A program made the position numbers and the translations under genes. The notes under the pieces were generated by a model. That model was given only the letters and a program-made list of their open reading frames with translations, was not told the DNA's origin and searched no databases. This document shows, piece by piece, positions 8,868 through 16,699 of a stretch of 64,000 nucleotides of DNA. Numbering within the stretch: position 1 is the first letter of the stretch; every line of letters starts with the position of its first letter. Source of the stretch: Bailinhaonella thermotolerans. GTDB lineage: Bacteria; Actinomycetota; Actinomycetes; Streptosporangiales; Streptosporangiaceae. The DNA is taken from assembly GCF_003594875.1 (NCBI RefSeq), contig NZ_QZEY01000005.1, forward strand, positions 248,001 to 312,000, given 5' to 3'.

Positions 8868-9293
8868 TCACTCGCCCCAGCCGCCCTGGACCATCGTCTG
8901 GAAGTGCCAGGCGCCGTCGCGGCGGACCAGGAGGTCGCCGTAGCGGAGGCGGTGGGTCACCCCGTCCACCTCCACGGTGGCCTCCGTGATCACGAACACC
9001 AGGCCCTTGCTGAGGAAGTGGGGCGTGCGGACCGACCGCATCTCCGCGCCGTCGCCCACCACCCCGGCCATCTCCCGGACGAACTCCTCACGGCTGGACT
9101 GCCGTGCCGAGCCGTTCCCCGCCGCGTTGTCGGTCACCGAGTTGAGGGGGAACATCGCCATGTCCGCCATGCCCTCGACGTCGCCCTTCGCGGCGAGCGC
9201 GTCGTATCGCGCGAACCACTCGTGCACGCTCGCGACGTCCTCGGCGGTCGGCTCGAACCCGTCCACCGTCGGGGGAATCGTCATGTCGGCCAT
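8868..9293 (-). CDS. SnoaL-like / SgcJ-EcaC type protein
   Basis: A 141-residue protein with the cone-shaped NTF2/SnoaL-like fold signature: an N-terminal helix (DVASVHEWFARYDALAAKGDVEGMADM) followed by strands ending in GDLLVRRDGAWHFQTM. ATG 9293 has GGAG 7 bp upstream; an ATG three codons later is less well placed. Such proteins are often enzymes of polyketide tailoring or uncharacterised stress proteins. It is transcribed convergently with the sigma/AhpD pair and has its own palindromic upstream region. Confidence 0.8.
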   Translation of the reverse strand: MADMTIPPTVDGFEPTAEDVASVHEWFARYDALAAKGDVEGMADMAMFPLNSVTDNAAGNGSARQSSREEFVREMAGVVGDGAEMRSVRTPHFLSKGLVFVITEATVEVDGVTHRLRYGDLLVRRDGAWHFQTMVQGGWGE

Positions 9294-9307
9294 ATCCAAC
9301 TCCAATC

Positions 9308-9340
9308 TCTCTACGCCGTAGACAGTACAGCGTATAGAGA
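9308..9340 (-). promoter_or_regulatory. candidate operator/promoter of the SnoaL-like gene
   Basis: Just upstream of ATG 9293, TCTCTACGC (9308-9316) faces GCGTATAGAGA (9330-9340), an imperfect inverted repeat differing by one inserted base. The AT-rich arms stand out in a GC-rich region and resemble TetR-type operators. No regulator gene is adjacent. Confidence 0.4.
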
Positions 9341-9766
9341 AACTCCGCAACCGCCTCCCCACCACGAGCGGGCACGAGCCACCCGCCACCGGCCCAGCCC
9401 GTCCGGACCTGGCGGTATCCGGTGGCCTGGGGCGGTACAGCGACCGCCGGGCGCGGGCGGCGGCCGTACGGCGAGGGAGGGCGACCGGCGGGCGCGGAGC
9501 CCGGCGCCGGGACCCGGCGGACGGGGCGGACACGGGGACGGACCCCCGGGCCCGGAGCCTGCCGCCAGGTGGGCACGAGGCGGCACGGAAGACACGGCGG
9601 GCACGGGCGACGCGAGGCGGGCGCGGGCGACGCGAGGCGGGCGCGGGCGACGCGAGGCGGGGGCGGGGGTGGCCGAGGTCCTAGGCACAAGGTCCGATGT
9701 CGCCGGGGCGGGCCCGCGGCCTAACGTCGGCGGCGAGAGCGGATCTGCATCTGTGGAGGCGGAGCG
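9341..9766. other. intergenic region with three 20-bp tandem repeats
   Basis: No gene is supported here. Extremely GC-rich sequence contains three 20-bp units at 9601-9620, 9621-9640 and 9641-9660 (the last two identical, the first with one change), then a G-run. A TGTCGCC/CGTC pair at 9698 and 9725 resembles the ECF41 motif, but the spacer is 20 bp, so it is not called. Confidence 0.6.
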
Positions 9767-10585
9767 ATGACGTACCTGGTGACCGGGGCGACGGGCAAGG
9801 CCGGACGGTGGGTCGTGGAGCACCTGCTGCGGGAGGGGGTGGCGGTGCGCGCGCTCACCAGGGACCCCGCGAACGCGCGGCTGCCCGAGCGGGTCGAGGT
9901 GGTGGCGGGCGACCTGACCGATCCCGCGACGCTCGACGGGGTCTTCGACGGGGTCGTGGGCGCGCACCTGCTGACCACGGGCGGCGCCGACGGGGCGGGG
10001 CTGCGGACCGGGCCCGAGCTGGCCGCGCTGGCGGAGAAGGCCGGGGTGCGCCGGGTGACCCTGCTCTGGAACGGGCGGGTGGGGCCGGTCGAGGAGGCGT
10101 TCGCGGCGAGCGGCGTGGAGTGGACGAGCCTGCGGCCGGTGGACTTCATGGGGAACGTGCGGCACTGGGCCCCGGCGATCCGGGACGAGGGCGCGGTGCG
10201 CGAGCCGTTCGCCGACGTGCCCTCGGGGTTCGTGGACGAGTACGACGTGGGCGCCGTCGCGGCCGCCGTGCTGGTCCGGGGCGGGCACGCCGGCCGGTCT
10301 TACGTGATCACCGGGCCGCGGCCGCTCAGCAAGCGGGAACGGCTGGCCGCGATCTCCTCGGCGATCGGGCGCCCCCTCCGCCTGGTCGAGCTGTCGGAGG
10401 AGGAGGCCAGGGAGCGGTGGCGTCGCGCGGGCTTCGACGACGACTTCCTGGAGGTGTACGCCGCCTGGCAGAGCGCGCCGCCGCCGGAGACGGTGGCCGT
10501 CTCCCCCGCCGTGCGCGAGATCACCGGCCGGGAGCCGCGCACGTTCGAGCGCTGGCTCGCCGACAACGCCGGGATCTTCCGCTAG
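9767..10585 (+). CDS. NmrA-like NAD(P)-binding Rossmann-fold protein
   Basis: A 272-residue atypical short-chain dehydrogenase/NmrA-family protein. The glycine-rich dinucleotide motif TGATGKAGRWV begins at residue 6, and no clear catalytic YxxxK of classical SDRs follows, as is usual for NmrA-like proteins that sense redox state or act as NAD(P)H reductases. ATG 9767 is preceded by GGAGGCGGAG, a strong binding site. ECF41 loci often include oxidoreductases/epimerases of this kind, so a link to the sigma factor about 1.4 kb upstream is possible but not shown. Confidence 0.88.
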   Translation: MTYLVTGATGKAGRWVVEHLLREGVAVRALTRDPANARLPERVEVVAGDLTDPATLDGVFDGVVGAHLLTTGGADGAGLRTGPELAALAEKAGVRRVTLLWNGRVGPVEEAFAASGVEWTSLRPVDFMGNVRHWAPAIRDEGAVREPFADVPSGFVDEYDVGAVAAAVLVRGGHAGRSYVITGPRPLSKRERLAAISSAIGRPLRLVELSEEEARERWRRAGFDDDFLEVYAAWQSAPPPETVAVSPAVREITGREPRTFERWLADNAGIFR

Positions 10586-10725
10586 CCGGCGACGCCGGGA
10601 TCCACCGCGCCCGCCCCGGGTCCCGGTACGGCTCGCGCCCGCCGCCCCGCACGGACAAGGCGGGCGCGGCGGGCGCGGGGCGGACAGAGCGCGGCGGGCG
10701 CGGCGCGGAGGAGGTCCGCTCGCGG

Positions 10726-11850
10726 TCAGAGGGCGCCGAAGAAGGCGCGGACGTCCTCGACGAAGGCGGCCGGCTGCTCCAGGGGGAGGAAGTTGCCGCC
10801 CCGCTCCAGCTCGGACCAGTGGACCACGTTGCTGTCGCGCTCGGCGAAGCGGCGGATGGCGACGTCCGTGGGGAGGGCGACGGCCACGCCGGTGGGGACG
10901 GTGCCGCGCTCCTTGGGCGCGTAGGCGGACGGATCGTGCGCCATCTCGTAGTAGAGGTTCGCGGAGGAGCCGGCGGTGCCGGTGAACCAGTACAGGCTGA
11001 CGTTGGTGAGGAGGTTGTCGCGGCCGACGGCGTCCTCGGGCAGGTCGGCGGCGGGGTCGGTCCACTCCTTGAACTTCTCGGCGATCCAGGCGAGCTGGCC
11101 GACGGGCGAGTCGTGCAGGCCGTACGCGAGCGTCTGCGGGCGGGTGGACTGGATGACGTTGAAGCCCATCATGTCGTCGCGGAAGTGCTGGAGCCTGGCG
11201 AGCCGCCCCTGCTCGGCCTCGGTCAGCCCGGCGAAGTCGGCCGGGTCGTCGGAGGGGAAGGTGACCAGGCCGTTGACGTGCGCGCCGAGCACCGACTCCG
11301 GCGCCTGGCGGCCCATCTCGACGGCGATCCAGGCGCCGCCGCCCGCGCCCTGCACGCCGTACCGCTCGTAGCCGAGCCGCGCCATGACCTCGACGAACGC
11401 GCCCGCGATCTTGCCGGTGCTCCAGCCCGGGGCGGTGAGCGGGCCGGAGAAGGCGACGCCGGGGGTGTTCGCGGCGATCACGTGGAAGTCGCGCGAGAGC
11501 GGCTCGATGACCTCGACGAACTGCACGAACGAGGCCGGCCAGTCGTGCAGGAGCAGCAACGGGGTCGCGTCGGGGTTCTCGGAGCGGACGTGCGCGAAGT
11601 GGATGTCCTGCCCGTCCACCTCGGTGAGGAACTGCGGGAACGCGTTCAGCCGGGCCTCCGCCGCCCGCCAGTCGAACCCGTCGGCCCAGTAGGCGGCCAG
11701 CTCCCGCAGATAGTCCACCGGCACCCCGCGGCTCCACCCCTGCCCCGGGATCTCCCCGCTCCACCGCGTACGGCGAAGCCGCTCCCGCAGGTCGTCCACG
11801 TCACCCTGGGAAATCTCGATACGGAAGGGACGAACCTCAATGCCGCTCAT
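10726..11850 (-). CDS. epoxide-hydrolase-fold protein lacking catalytic Asp and His (probable pseudoenzyme)
   Basis: A 374-residue protein with the N-terminal epoxide hydrolase domain (EVRPFRIEIS...LRERLRRTRW) and alpha/beta-hydrolase core. Three key positions are altered. The oxyanion motif HGWP reads HDWP (102-105). The nucleophile elbow, normally GGDWG, reads GAGGG, with Gly at 170 where Asp is required. The catalytic His of GGHF is Asn353 (GGNF). Length, cap tyrosines (SLYWFTGT) and frame are intact, so this is not a broken gene. A binding or regulatory role is inferred. ATG 11850 has a GAGAGGG-like site upstream. Confidence 0.85.
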   Translation of the reverse strand: MSGIEVRPFRIEISQGDVDDLRERLRRTRWSGEIPGQGWSRGVPVDYLRELAAYWADGFDWRAAEARLNAFPQFLTEVDGQDIHFAHVRSENPDATPLLLLHDWPASFVQFVEVIEPLSRDFHVIAANTPGVAFSGPLTAPGWSTGKIAGAFVEVMARLGYERYGVQGAGGGAWIAVEMGRQAPESVLGAHVNGLVTFPSDDPADFAGLTEAEQGRLARLQHFRDDMMGFNVIQSTRPQTLAYGLHDSPVGQLAWIAEKFKEWTDPAADLPEDAVGRDNLLTNVSLYWFTGTAGSSANLYYEMAHDPSAYAPKERGTVPTGVAVALPTDVAIRRFAERDSNVVHWSELERGGNFLPLEQPAAFVEDVRAFFGAL

Positions 11851-11890
11851 CGCGCTGACCCTCTCTCTCCCCGAACCGCTCGGAGCGGCT

Positions 11891-11916
11891 CGTTCTGTTC
11901 CAACTATAGCAGAACG
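11891..11916 (-). promoter_or_regulatory. candidate operator upstream of the epoxide-hydrolase-like gene
   Basis: CGTTCTG (11891-11897) and CAGAACG (11910-11916) form a perfect 7-bp inverted repeat around an AT-rich 12-bp centre, 41 bp upstream of the start codon. A second small repeat, GGAAT-N5-ATTCC, follows at 11916-11930. The position fits a repressor site in the promoter. Confidence 0.45.
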
Positions 11917-11995
11917 GAATGCTCCATTCCCATACGCTGCCGAAGATTTCCGCCATCGTTGCGACCGGCGCCCACGCGGACTTACCTTCGCTTCC

Positions 11996-12388
11996 GTGGG
12001 GCTCACGTTGGTGCTGCGGACTCCCCGGCCGTCCCGGAAAACCCTGCGGCGAGCGACCCGTGCCCAGCGCCGCGACCGGCGCGCGGCCGAGGCCGCGGAG
12101 TGGGAGACGACGCGGCGCCTGGGCCGCTTCCTGGATGTGGAGGTCCTGGACCTGTCAGCCCTCGTGGACCGGGCAGGACGTGACAGGCTGCCGGTTCTCG
12201 GCCGCCTCGACCCCTGGAAGGACGCCGTCTTCCACCACGATGAGCTGCCCCGGCTGGAGGGGGAGGCCGGGCTGCTGGTGAAGGCGGCGGCCGATGACCG
12301 CCAGCGCCGGTTGGCGACGGCGTTGCGGGACCTGCTCGCGCGCTGGCGCGCGGAGCCGCACCTGCTGCTGTACTGCGACGCGGACTGA
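11996..12388 (+). CDS. hypothetical basic protein
   Basis: A 130-residue protein read from GTG 11996. The N-terminal third is Arg-rich (RPSRKTLRRATRAQRRDRRAAEAAEWE, helical), and the C-terminal part is amphipathic and ends LLLYCDAD. I do not recognise the family. The frame remains open upstream to 11840 but that stretch overlaps the promoter of the divergent gene. No strong binding site is visible, so both existence and start are moderately uncertain. Confidence 0.5.
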   Translation: MGLTLVLRTPRPSRKTLRRATRAQRRDRRAAEAAEWETTRRLGRFLDVEVLDLSALVDRAGRDRLPVLGRLDPWKDAVFHHDELPRLEGEAGLLVKAAADDRQRRLATALRDLLARWRAEPHLLLYCDAD

Positions 12389-12462
12389 GCCCCGCGCGAA
12401 GGCGCACGACCTCGGAGATCTCGCCGGACACCTTCGCGATGGCCGTGCGGGCGGGGGCGCGG

Positions 12463-13413
12463 TCAGGGGAGGGCTGGGGGGCGTGGTCTGCGGGGTTCGA
12501 GGGTGCTGGTGAGGTCCTGGGCGGCGGAGCGCAGGGCTTGGAGGGTGACGGCGGTCGAGGGGCGGGCTCGGGCGCTGGGCCGGGCGACGGCGTAGATGTG
12601 GCGGGTCAGGGCGGGGGCGGGGAGGTCGCGGATCACGACGCCGCGGTCGCCGGTGGCGAGGGTGAGGAGGGGGAGCGCGGCGATGCCGATGCCCTTGGCG
12701 ACCAGGGACAGGATCGTGCCGAGGCCCTCGAACTCCCAGGGGACGGGAAGGGTGGCCCCGACCCCGGCCAGGAGGCGTTCCACGGCGGCGCGCGAGGGCT
12801 CGCCCCGGGGGGCCGCCATCCAGGGCTCGTCGCGCAGGGCGGCCAGGTCCACGGGCACGGCGGGGTCGGCCAGGCGGTGGCGGCGCGGGACGGCGAGGAC
12901 CAGGGGGTCCGTGAGGAGCGGGGTGTAGTGCAGGCCGTCCGGCTCACGGCCGGGGAGGTGACCGGTCCAGTCGTCCACGAGGGCGATGTCGGCCTCGGCC
13001 GCGCGGACCTGGCGTAGGCCGGCGCCGGGCGGGGACTGGCGGAGCTGGAGGGTCATCGCCGGGTGGCGGCGGAGGGAGCGGGCCAGCGCCGGGGCGAACG
13101 CCACCGCGCCCGTGGGGAACGCGGTGACGACGACCCGGCCGGTGGGGGTGCCCGCGTGGGCCGAGAGGTCGGATTCGGCGGTCTCCACCAGTTCGAGGAT
13201 GCGGTCGGCGTGGCGGGCGAGGCGGCGGCCCGCGTCGGTGAGCTCGGCGCTGCGGGCGGTGCGGTCCAGGAGCGCCGCGCCGGCCTCGCGTTCGAGGGCC
13301 GCGAGCTGCTGGGACACCGCCGAAGGGCTGTAGCCGAGGGCCTGGGCCGTGGCGGCGATGCTGCCCCGCCTGGCGAACTCCGCCAGCAGCGCGAGGCGCC
13401 GTAGATCGAGCAT
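12463..13413 (-). CDS. LysR-family transcriptional regulator
   Basis: A 316-residue LysR regulator. The N-terminal winged helix-turn-helix reads GSIAATAQALGYSPSAVSQQLAALEREAGAALLDR, and the periplasmic-binding-protein-like effector domain runs from about residue 90. It is divergent from the aminotransferase gene with a 130-bp shared spacer containing AGGGT-TC-ACCCT (13466-13477), the dyad type LysR proteins bind. It probably controls that gene; the effector is unknown. Confidence 0.93.
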   Translation of the reverse strand: MLDLRRLALLAEFARRGSIAATAQALGYSPSAVSQQLAALEREAGAALLDRTARSAELTDAGRRLARHADRILELVETAESDLSAHAGTPTGRVVVTAFPTGAVAFAPALARSLRRHPAMTLQLRQSPPGAGLRQVRAAEADIALVDDWTGHLPGREPDGLHYTPLLTDPLVLAVPRRHRLADPAVPVDLAALRDEPWMAAPRGEPSRAAVERLLAGVGATLPVPWEFEGLGTILSLVAKGIGIAALPLLTLATGDRGVVIRDLPAPALTRHIYAVARPSARARPSTAVTLQALRSAAQDLTSTLEPRRPRPPALP

Positions 13414-13465
13414 CAGATCATCTTATGCCCAGCGTCGGAAAGGGTCGCTTGTCCTGATGCTTTCC

Positions 13466-13477
13466 AGGGTTCACCCT
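13466..13477. promoter_or_regulatory. small dyad in the LysR/aminotransferase divergent spacer
   Basis: AGGGT and ACCCT flank TC in the middle of the 130-bp spacer. Short dyads with a small centre are typical of LysR sites; assignment is by position only. Confidence 0.35.
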
Positions 13478-13543
13478 TGTGAGCGGGCTCGAAATCCGGG
13501 CACAAGAGTCCTATCCCCCGAATAAGTGCAAATTGGAGCAGTC

Positions 13544-14809
13544 ATGTCCGTTTCCGTTTCCGCCACGCTTGCCGCCAACGAGGCACTGGAAAACAGACGC
13601 CGTGCGGGCCTGCCCGTGCTGCCGCTCGCGTTCGGCGAGGCCGGGCTGCCGGTGCACCCTGCGCTGAGCGAGCGGCTGGCCGCCGCCGCGACCGGACGCA
13701 ACGCGTACGGACCGGTCGCGGGCACGCCGGAGTTGCGCGAGGCGGCCGCGGGGTACTGGGTCAGGCGCGGGTCGCCCACCCCGCCGGACCAGGTGGTGGC
13801 CGGGCCGGGCAGCAAGCCGCTGCTGTTCGCGTTGCTGCTGGCCATCGGCGGTGACGTGGCCGTGCCGAAGCCGAGCTGGGTGAGTTACGCCGCGCAGGCC
13901 GGGCTCACGAAGGCGCGCCCGATCTTCGTCCCCACGCGGGAGGGACGCGGCGGCGTGCCCGACGCGGACGCGCTGGCGCGAGCCGTACGGCTGGCCAGGG
14001 CCGGCGGGCGCGAGGTGCGGAGCGTCGTGGTGACGCTGCCGGACAACCCGACCGGGACGCTCGCCACCCCGCGAGACGTGCGGGACCTGTGCTCGGTCGC
14101 GCGGGAACTGGACCTCACGATCATCGCGGACGAGATCTACCGGGATCTGGTGCACGATCCGGACGCGGAGTTCCTGAGCCCGGCGGCGCTCCTGCCGGAG
14201 CGCACGGTCGTCACCACCGCGCTCAGCAAGAGCCTGGCCCTGGGCGGCTGGCGCATCGGCGTCGCGCGGCTGCCGGACGGGGAGTACGGCCGGCGGCTCC
14301 GGGACGAGCTCCTCGGCGTGGCCAGCGAGATCTGGTCGAGCCCGGCCGGCCCGATCCAGGACGCGGCCGCGTACGCCTTCTCCGAGCCCGATGAGCTCAC
14401 CGCCCACATCGCGCTCAGCCGCCGCCTGCACGGGCGGGTCGCGCACGCGGTGGCCGACCGGTTCGCCGCCGCCGGGGCCCGCGTCGTGCGGCCGCAGGGC
14501 GGGTTCTACCTCTACCCCGACTTCGAGCCCCTGCGCGGAGCCCTGGGCGTGTCCGGGAACCGTGAGCTGGCCGCGCGGCTCCTCGACGAGCACGGCGTGG
14601 GCGTGCTCCCCGGGGCCGAGTTCGGCGACGACGAGCACGCGCTGCGCCTGCGCGTCGCGACCAGCCTGCTGTACGGCGACAGCGTGGAGCGGCGCGAGGC
14701 CGCCCTGGCCGCCGACGAGCCCCTCGCGCTCCCCTGGATCGCCGACTCCCTGGCCCGCCTGGAGGAGGCCCTGGCCAAGGTCACCCGACCCGCCCTCGTC
14801 GCCCTCTGA
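13544..14809 (+). CDS. PLP-dependent class I/II aminotransferase
   Basis: A 421-residue fold-type I aminotransferase. It has NPTG (substrate/PLP contact, in LPDNPTGTLATP), the Asp/Tyr pair in IIADEIYRDL, the PLP-lysine block TTALSKSLALGGWRIG, and the C-terminal Arg region ALRLRVATS. ATG 13544 follows a GGAG site; a GTG six codons upstream is less likely. Closest general resemblance is to aspartate/aromatic aminotransferase-like enzymes, but substrate cannot be assigned. A divergent LysR gene probably regulates it, and a parS site follows 4 bp after its stop. Confidence 0.92.
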   Translation: MSVSVSATLAANEALENRRRAGLPVLPLAFGEAGLPVHPALSERLAAAATGRNAYGPVAGTPELREAAAGYWVRRGSPTPPDQVVAGPGSKPLLFALLLAIGGDVAVPKPSWVSYAAQAGLTKARPIFVPTREGRGGVPDADALARAVRLARAGGREVRSVVVTLPDNPTGTLATPRDVRDLCSVARELDLTIIADEIYRDLVHDPDAEFLSPAALLPERTVVTTALSKSLALGGWRIGVARLPDGEYGRRLRDELLGVASEIWSSPAGPIQDAAAYAFSEPDELTAHIALSRRLHGRVAHAVADRFAAAGARVVRPQGGFYLYPDFEPLRGALGVSGNRELAARLLDEHGVGVLPGAEFGDDEHALRLRVATSLLYGDSVERREAALAADEPLALPWIADSLARLEEALAKVTRPALVAL

Positions 14810-14812
14810 CGG

Positions 14813-14830
14813 ATGTTTCACGTGAAACAT
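14813..14830. other. parS: parS centromere site (perfect ParB-binding palindrome)
   Basis: TGTTTCACGTGAAACA at 14814-14829 is a perfect match to the bacterial parS 16-mer and contains the 14-bp core GTTTCACGTGAAAC used in streptomycetes; A and T extend the palindrome to 18 bp. It lies between convergent-free genes, directly after the aminotransferase stop. ParB binds here to organise and segregate origin-proximal DNA. Confidence 0.95.
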
Positions 14831-14999
14831 CGCCCCCGATCAAGATCGGGTAAGACCGCGCCCCGGCGCGTACGGCGGGCGGCCGGGGCCGGGGCGCGGA
14901 CCTCGGCAGGCACACGCGCCCCAGCCGATACACAGCCGTCATCAAGTCGTCTCGTGTCGTTTGGATGCGCAACGGGCACTTAGCCCCCATCATGTGCGC

Positions 15000-15644
15000 A
15001 TGCCCGCTTTTGTCACGCTCTCCGGGTGCCGTGTGCGCCTGGAGCCGCTCAGCCTCGCGGTGGTGGACGACCTGGTCGCCGCCGCGGGCGAGGACCGCTC
15101 GACGTACCGCTTCACGCCGGTCCCGCAGGACCGCGACGCGATGCTCGCGTACGTCACGGCCGCTCTCGCTGAGCAGGCGGAGGGACGCACCATGCCCTTC
15201 GCCATCCGGTGGCTCGACGCCGACAGGATCGTCGGCGCCACCCGGTTCCTGAACCTGGACTACTGGCAGGGTCCGATGCCCTGGCCGCCCGGTTCGCGAA
15301 ATCCCGTCGGCGACGTCCCCAGCGTGGCCGACATCGGCTACACCTGGCTCGCCGCCTCCGCGCAGCGGACCGGGGTCAACACCGAGAGCAAGTTCCTGAT
15401 GTTGTCGCACGCGTTCGAGACCTGGGGCGTCCACCGGGTGACGTTCAAGGCGGACGTGCGCAACACCCGCTCTCGCGCGGCCATCGAGTCGCTCGGCGCC
15501 CACCTGGAGGGGATCCGGCGGGCGGAGACCCGGGGCGCCGACGACACGGTCCGAGATACGGCCTACTACTCGATCCTGCGAAGCGAATGGCCCGAGGTCA
15601 GGGCCATGCTGAGCAATCGAGTGGCCCCCCTCGAAGCCGCCTGA
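15000..15644 (+). CDS. RimJ/RimL-type GNAT acetyltransferase
   Basis: A 214-residue GNAT protein of the ribosomal-protein/small-molecule N-acetyltransferase branch: opening V-T-L-x-G-x-x-V-R-L-E-P-L motif, central IGYTWLAASAQRTGVNTESKFLML in place of the usual acetyl-CoA loop, and HRVTFKADVRNTRSRAAIESLGAHLEG, the classic C-terminal motif. ATG 15000 is used; GTG two codons upstream and longer extensions lack homology. A long hairpin follows the stop. Confidence 0.88.
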   Translation: MPAFVTLSGCRVRLEPLSLAVVDDLVAAAGEDRSTYRFTPVPQDRDAMLAYVTAALAEQAEGRTMPFAIRWLDADRIVGATRFLNLDYWQGPMPWPPGSRNPVGDVPSVADIGYTWLAASAQRTGVNTESKFLMLSHAFETWGVHRVTFKADVRNTRSRAAIESLGAHLEGIRRAETRGADDTVRDTAYYSILRSEWPEVRAMLSNRVAPLEAA

Positions 15645-15655
15645 CGACCCCCTTC

Positions 15656-15690
15656 GCCGTACGGCTCCCGCCCGGCGGGAGCCGTACGGC
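15656..15690 (+). terminator. long GC hairpin after the acetyltransferase gene
   Basis: About 17 bases (GCCGTACGGCTCCCGCC) are mirrored immediately by their inverse around a tight centre, 12 bp after the stop codon. It has no T-run. Its arms end in GCCGTACGGC, the palindrome that recurs in other intergenic repeats of this window. Confidence 0.55.
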
Positions 15691-15791
15691 CCGGAAGACC
15701 GGACCGGCGCGAGGCGGCGGGAACGCCGGCAAGAGCACGAGAGGACGGCGCGCGGGAGGACCGCGCGGAGCCCGGGTCCGGGCGAACGGGA

Positions 15792-15824
15792 AAGAGCCCC
15801 GCCGCGATGAGCGGCGGGGCTCTT
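15792..15824. terminator. bidirectional intrinsic-type terminator
   Basis: A perfect 14-bp stem (AAGAGCCCCGCCGC with its inverse) and 5-nt loop GATGA, between convergent genes. The flanking A/T bases give a short U-run in both directions. Confidence 0.85.
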
Positions 15825-15868
15825 CCGTTGACGCGACCTTCGCGGGAGACGGAGGCCGGCTCGGGAGG

Positions 15869-16327
15869 TCAGTACTTCACGTAGTACCAGCCGGACCAGG
15901 GGCCGTAGTGGTTCTTGGTGCCGCTGCCGACCTTCACCTTGATCCACTTGACGTGCTTGTACTTGAAGTGGAAGGCGAAGACGTGGTTGCTGTCGCAGTT
16001 GCGGTATTCGCGCAGGTACTCGTGGCCGTTCTTGAGCTTGATCTTGAACTTGGCGTACGCGCACTTGTTGTGCTTGTGCGTGTAGTCGTACAGCTTGCCC
16101 TGGACGTTGGTCCAGTGCCCGTTCTTGTACCAGGTGCCCTTGACCTTGGCCTTGTGGTCGGGCGACCAGTACGGGCCCCAGGCGTAGACGGCGGTGGCCT
16201 GGGAGGTGGTGGTGGTCTCGGTGCCGGCGTCGGGGGAGGCGGTGGCGGCGTTCGCGGGGGCGGTCATACCCAGTCCGACCAGGATGGCGGTCGCGAGACC
16301 GGCCAGGGCGATGAGGATGCGGCGCAT
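15869..16327 (-). CDS. secreted Lys/Tyr/Trp-rich small protein
   Basis: A 152-residue protein with a clear Sec signal peptide (MRRILIALAGLATAILVGLG, cleavage probably after APANAA). The mature part is basic and aromatic with repeated K-x-K and W/Y motifs, two to three cysteines, and a GPWSGWYYVKY terminus; it looks like a small beta-rich extracellular protein. ATG 16327 has AGGAG 8 bp upstream. I do not recognise a family. Its lysine use is higher than in neighbouring genes. Confidence 0.82.
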   Translation of the reverse strand: MRRILIALAGLATAILVGLGMTAPANAATASPDAGTETTTTSQATAVYAWGPYWSPDHKAKVKGTWYKNGHWTNVQGKLYDYTHKHNKCAYAKFKIKLKNGHEYLREYRNCDSNHVFAFHFKYKHVKWIKVKVGSGTKNHYGPWSGWYYVKY

Positions 16328-16699
16328 TTCGGATCTCCTGAGGTTTTCGTCGGTGCCCGGTGCGCCCCGGGCTTGCACCACTAGAGATACGGGGGTTCGC
16401 CTGCAACGCGGTTGAGCGCGCCTTGCCTCCCGCCTTCAGCGCTTATCGCCCGCTTACACCGCCACTTGCATCCCAGGTCGCACCCTTGATCCGAATTCGC
16501 CCACCTCCGGAACCCTCACGGAAAAGCTCCGGAAATCCCGCGAAACCCACGGAAAGGATCATGGGAAAGCGCCGCGAAAACCCTTGCGATCATTTCGGAG
16601 CCCGCCCGGGTCGTGCGGGAAAGCGTCGATCGCCCGCCATTGACGGAGTCGTACGGCGTGCGAAGGTGAAAGGACGGCACATTCCCCAGGGAGGGTCCG
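16328..16699. other. divergent intergenic region, promoter-bearing, no gene
   Basis: 372 bp between the secreted-protein gene and the ligase gene. It is less GC-rich than its surroundings and must hold both promoters. A TTGACG hexamer near 16639 is a possible -35 element for the ligase gene, but no convincing -10 is evident. No coding capacity is supported. Confidence 0.5.

Noticed and set aside
9698-9728. Second ECF41 promoter before the NAD(P)-binding gene
   Set aside because: TGTCGCC and CGTC are present but the -35 has a mismatch and the spacer is 20 bp instead of 16.
12003-12431. Minus-strand ORF overlapping the hypothetical gene at 11996
   Set aside because: Pro/Arg/Gly-rich without homology features; the plus-strand frame has better protein-like composition.
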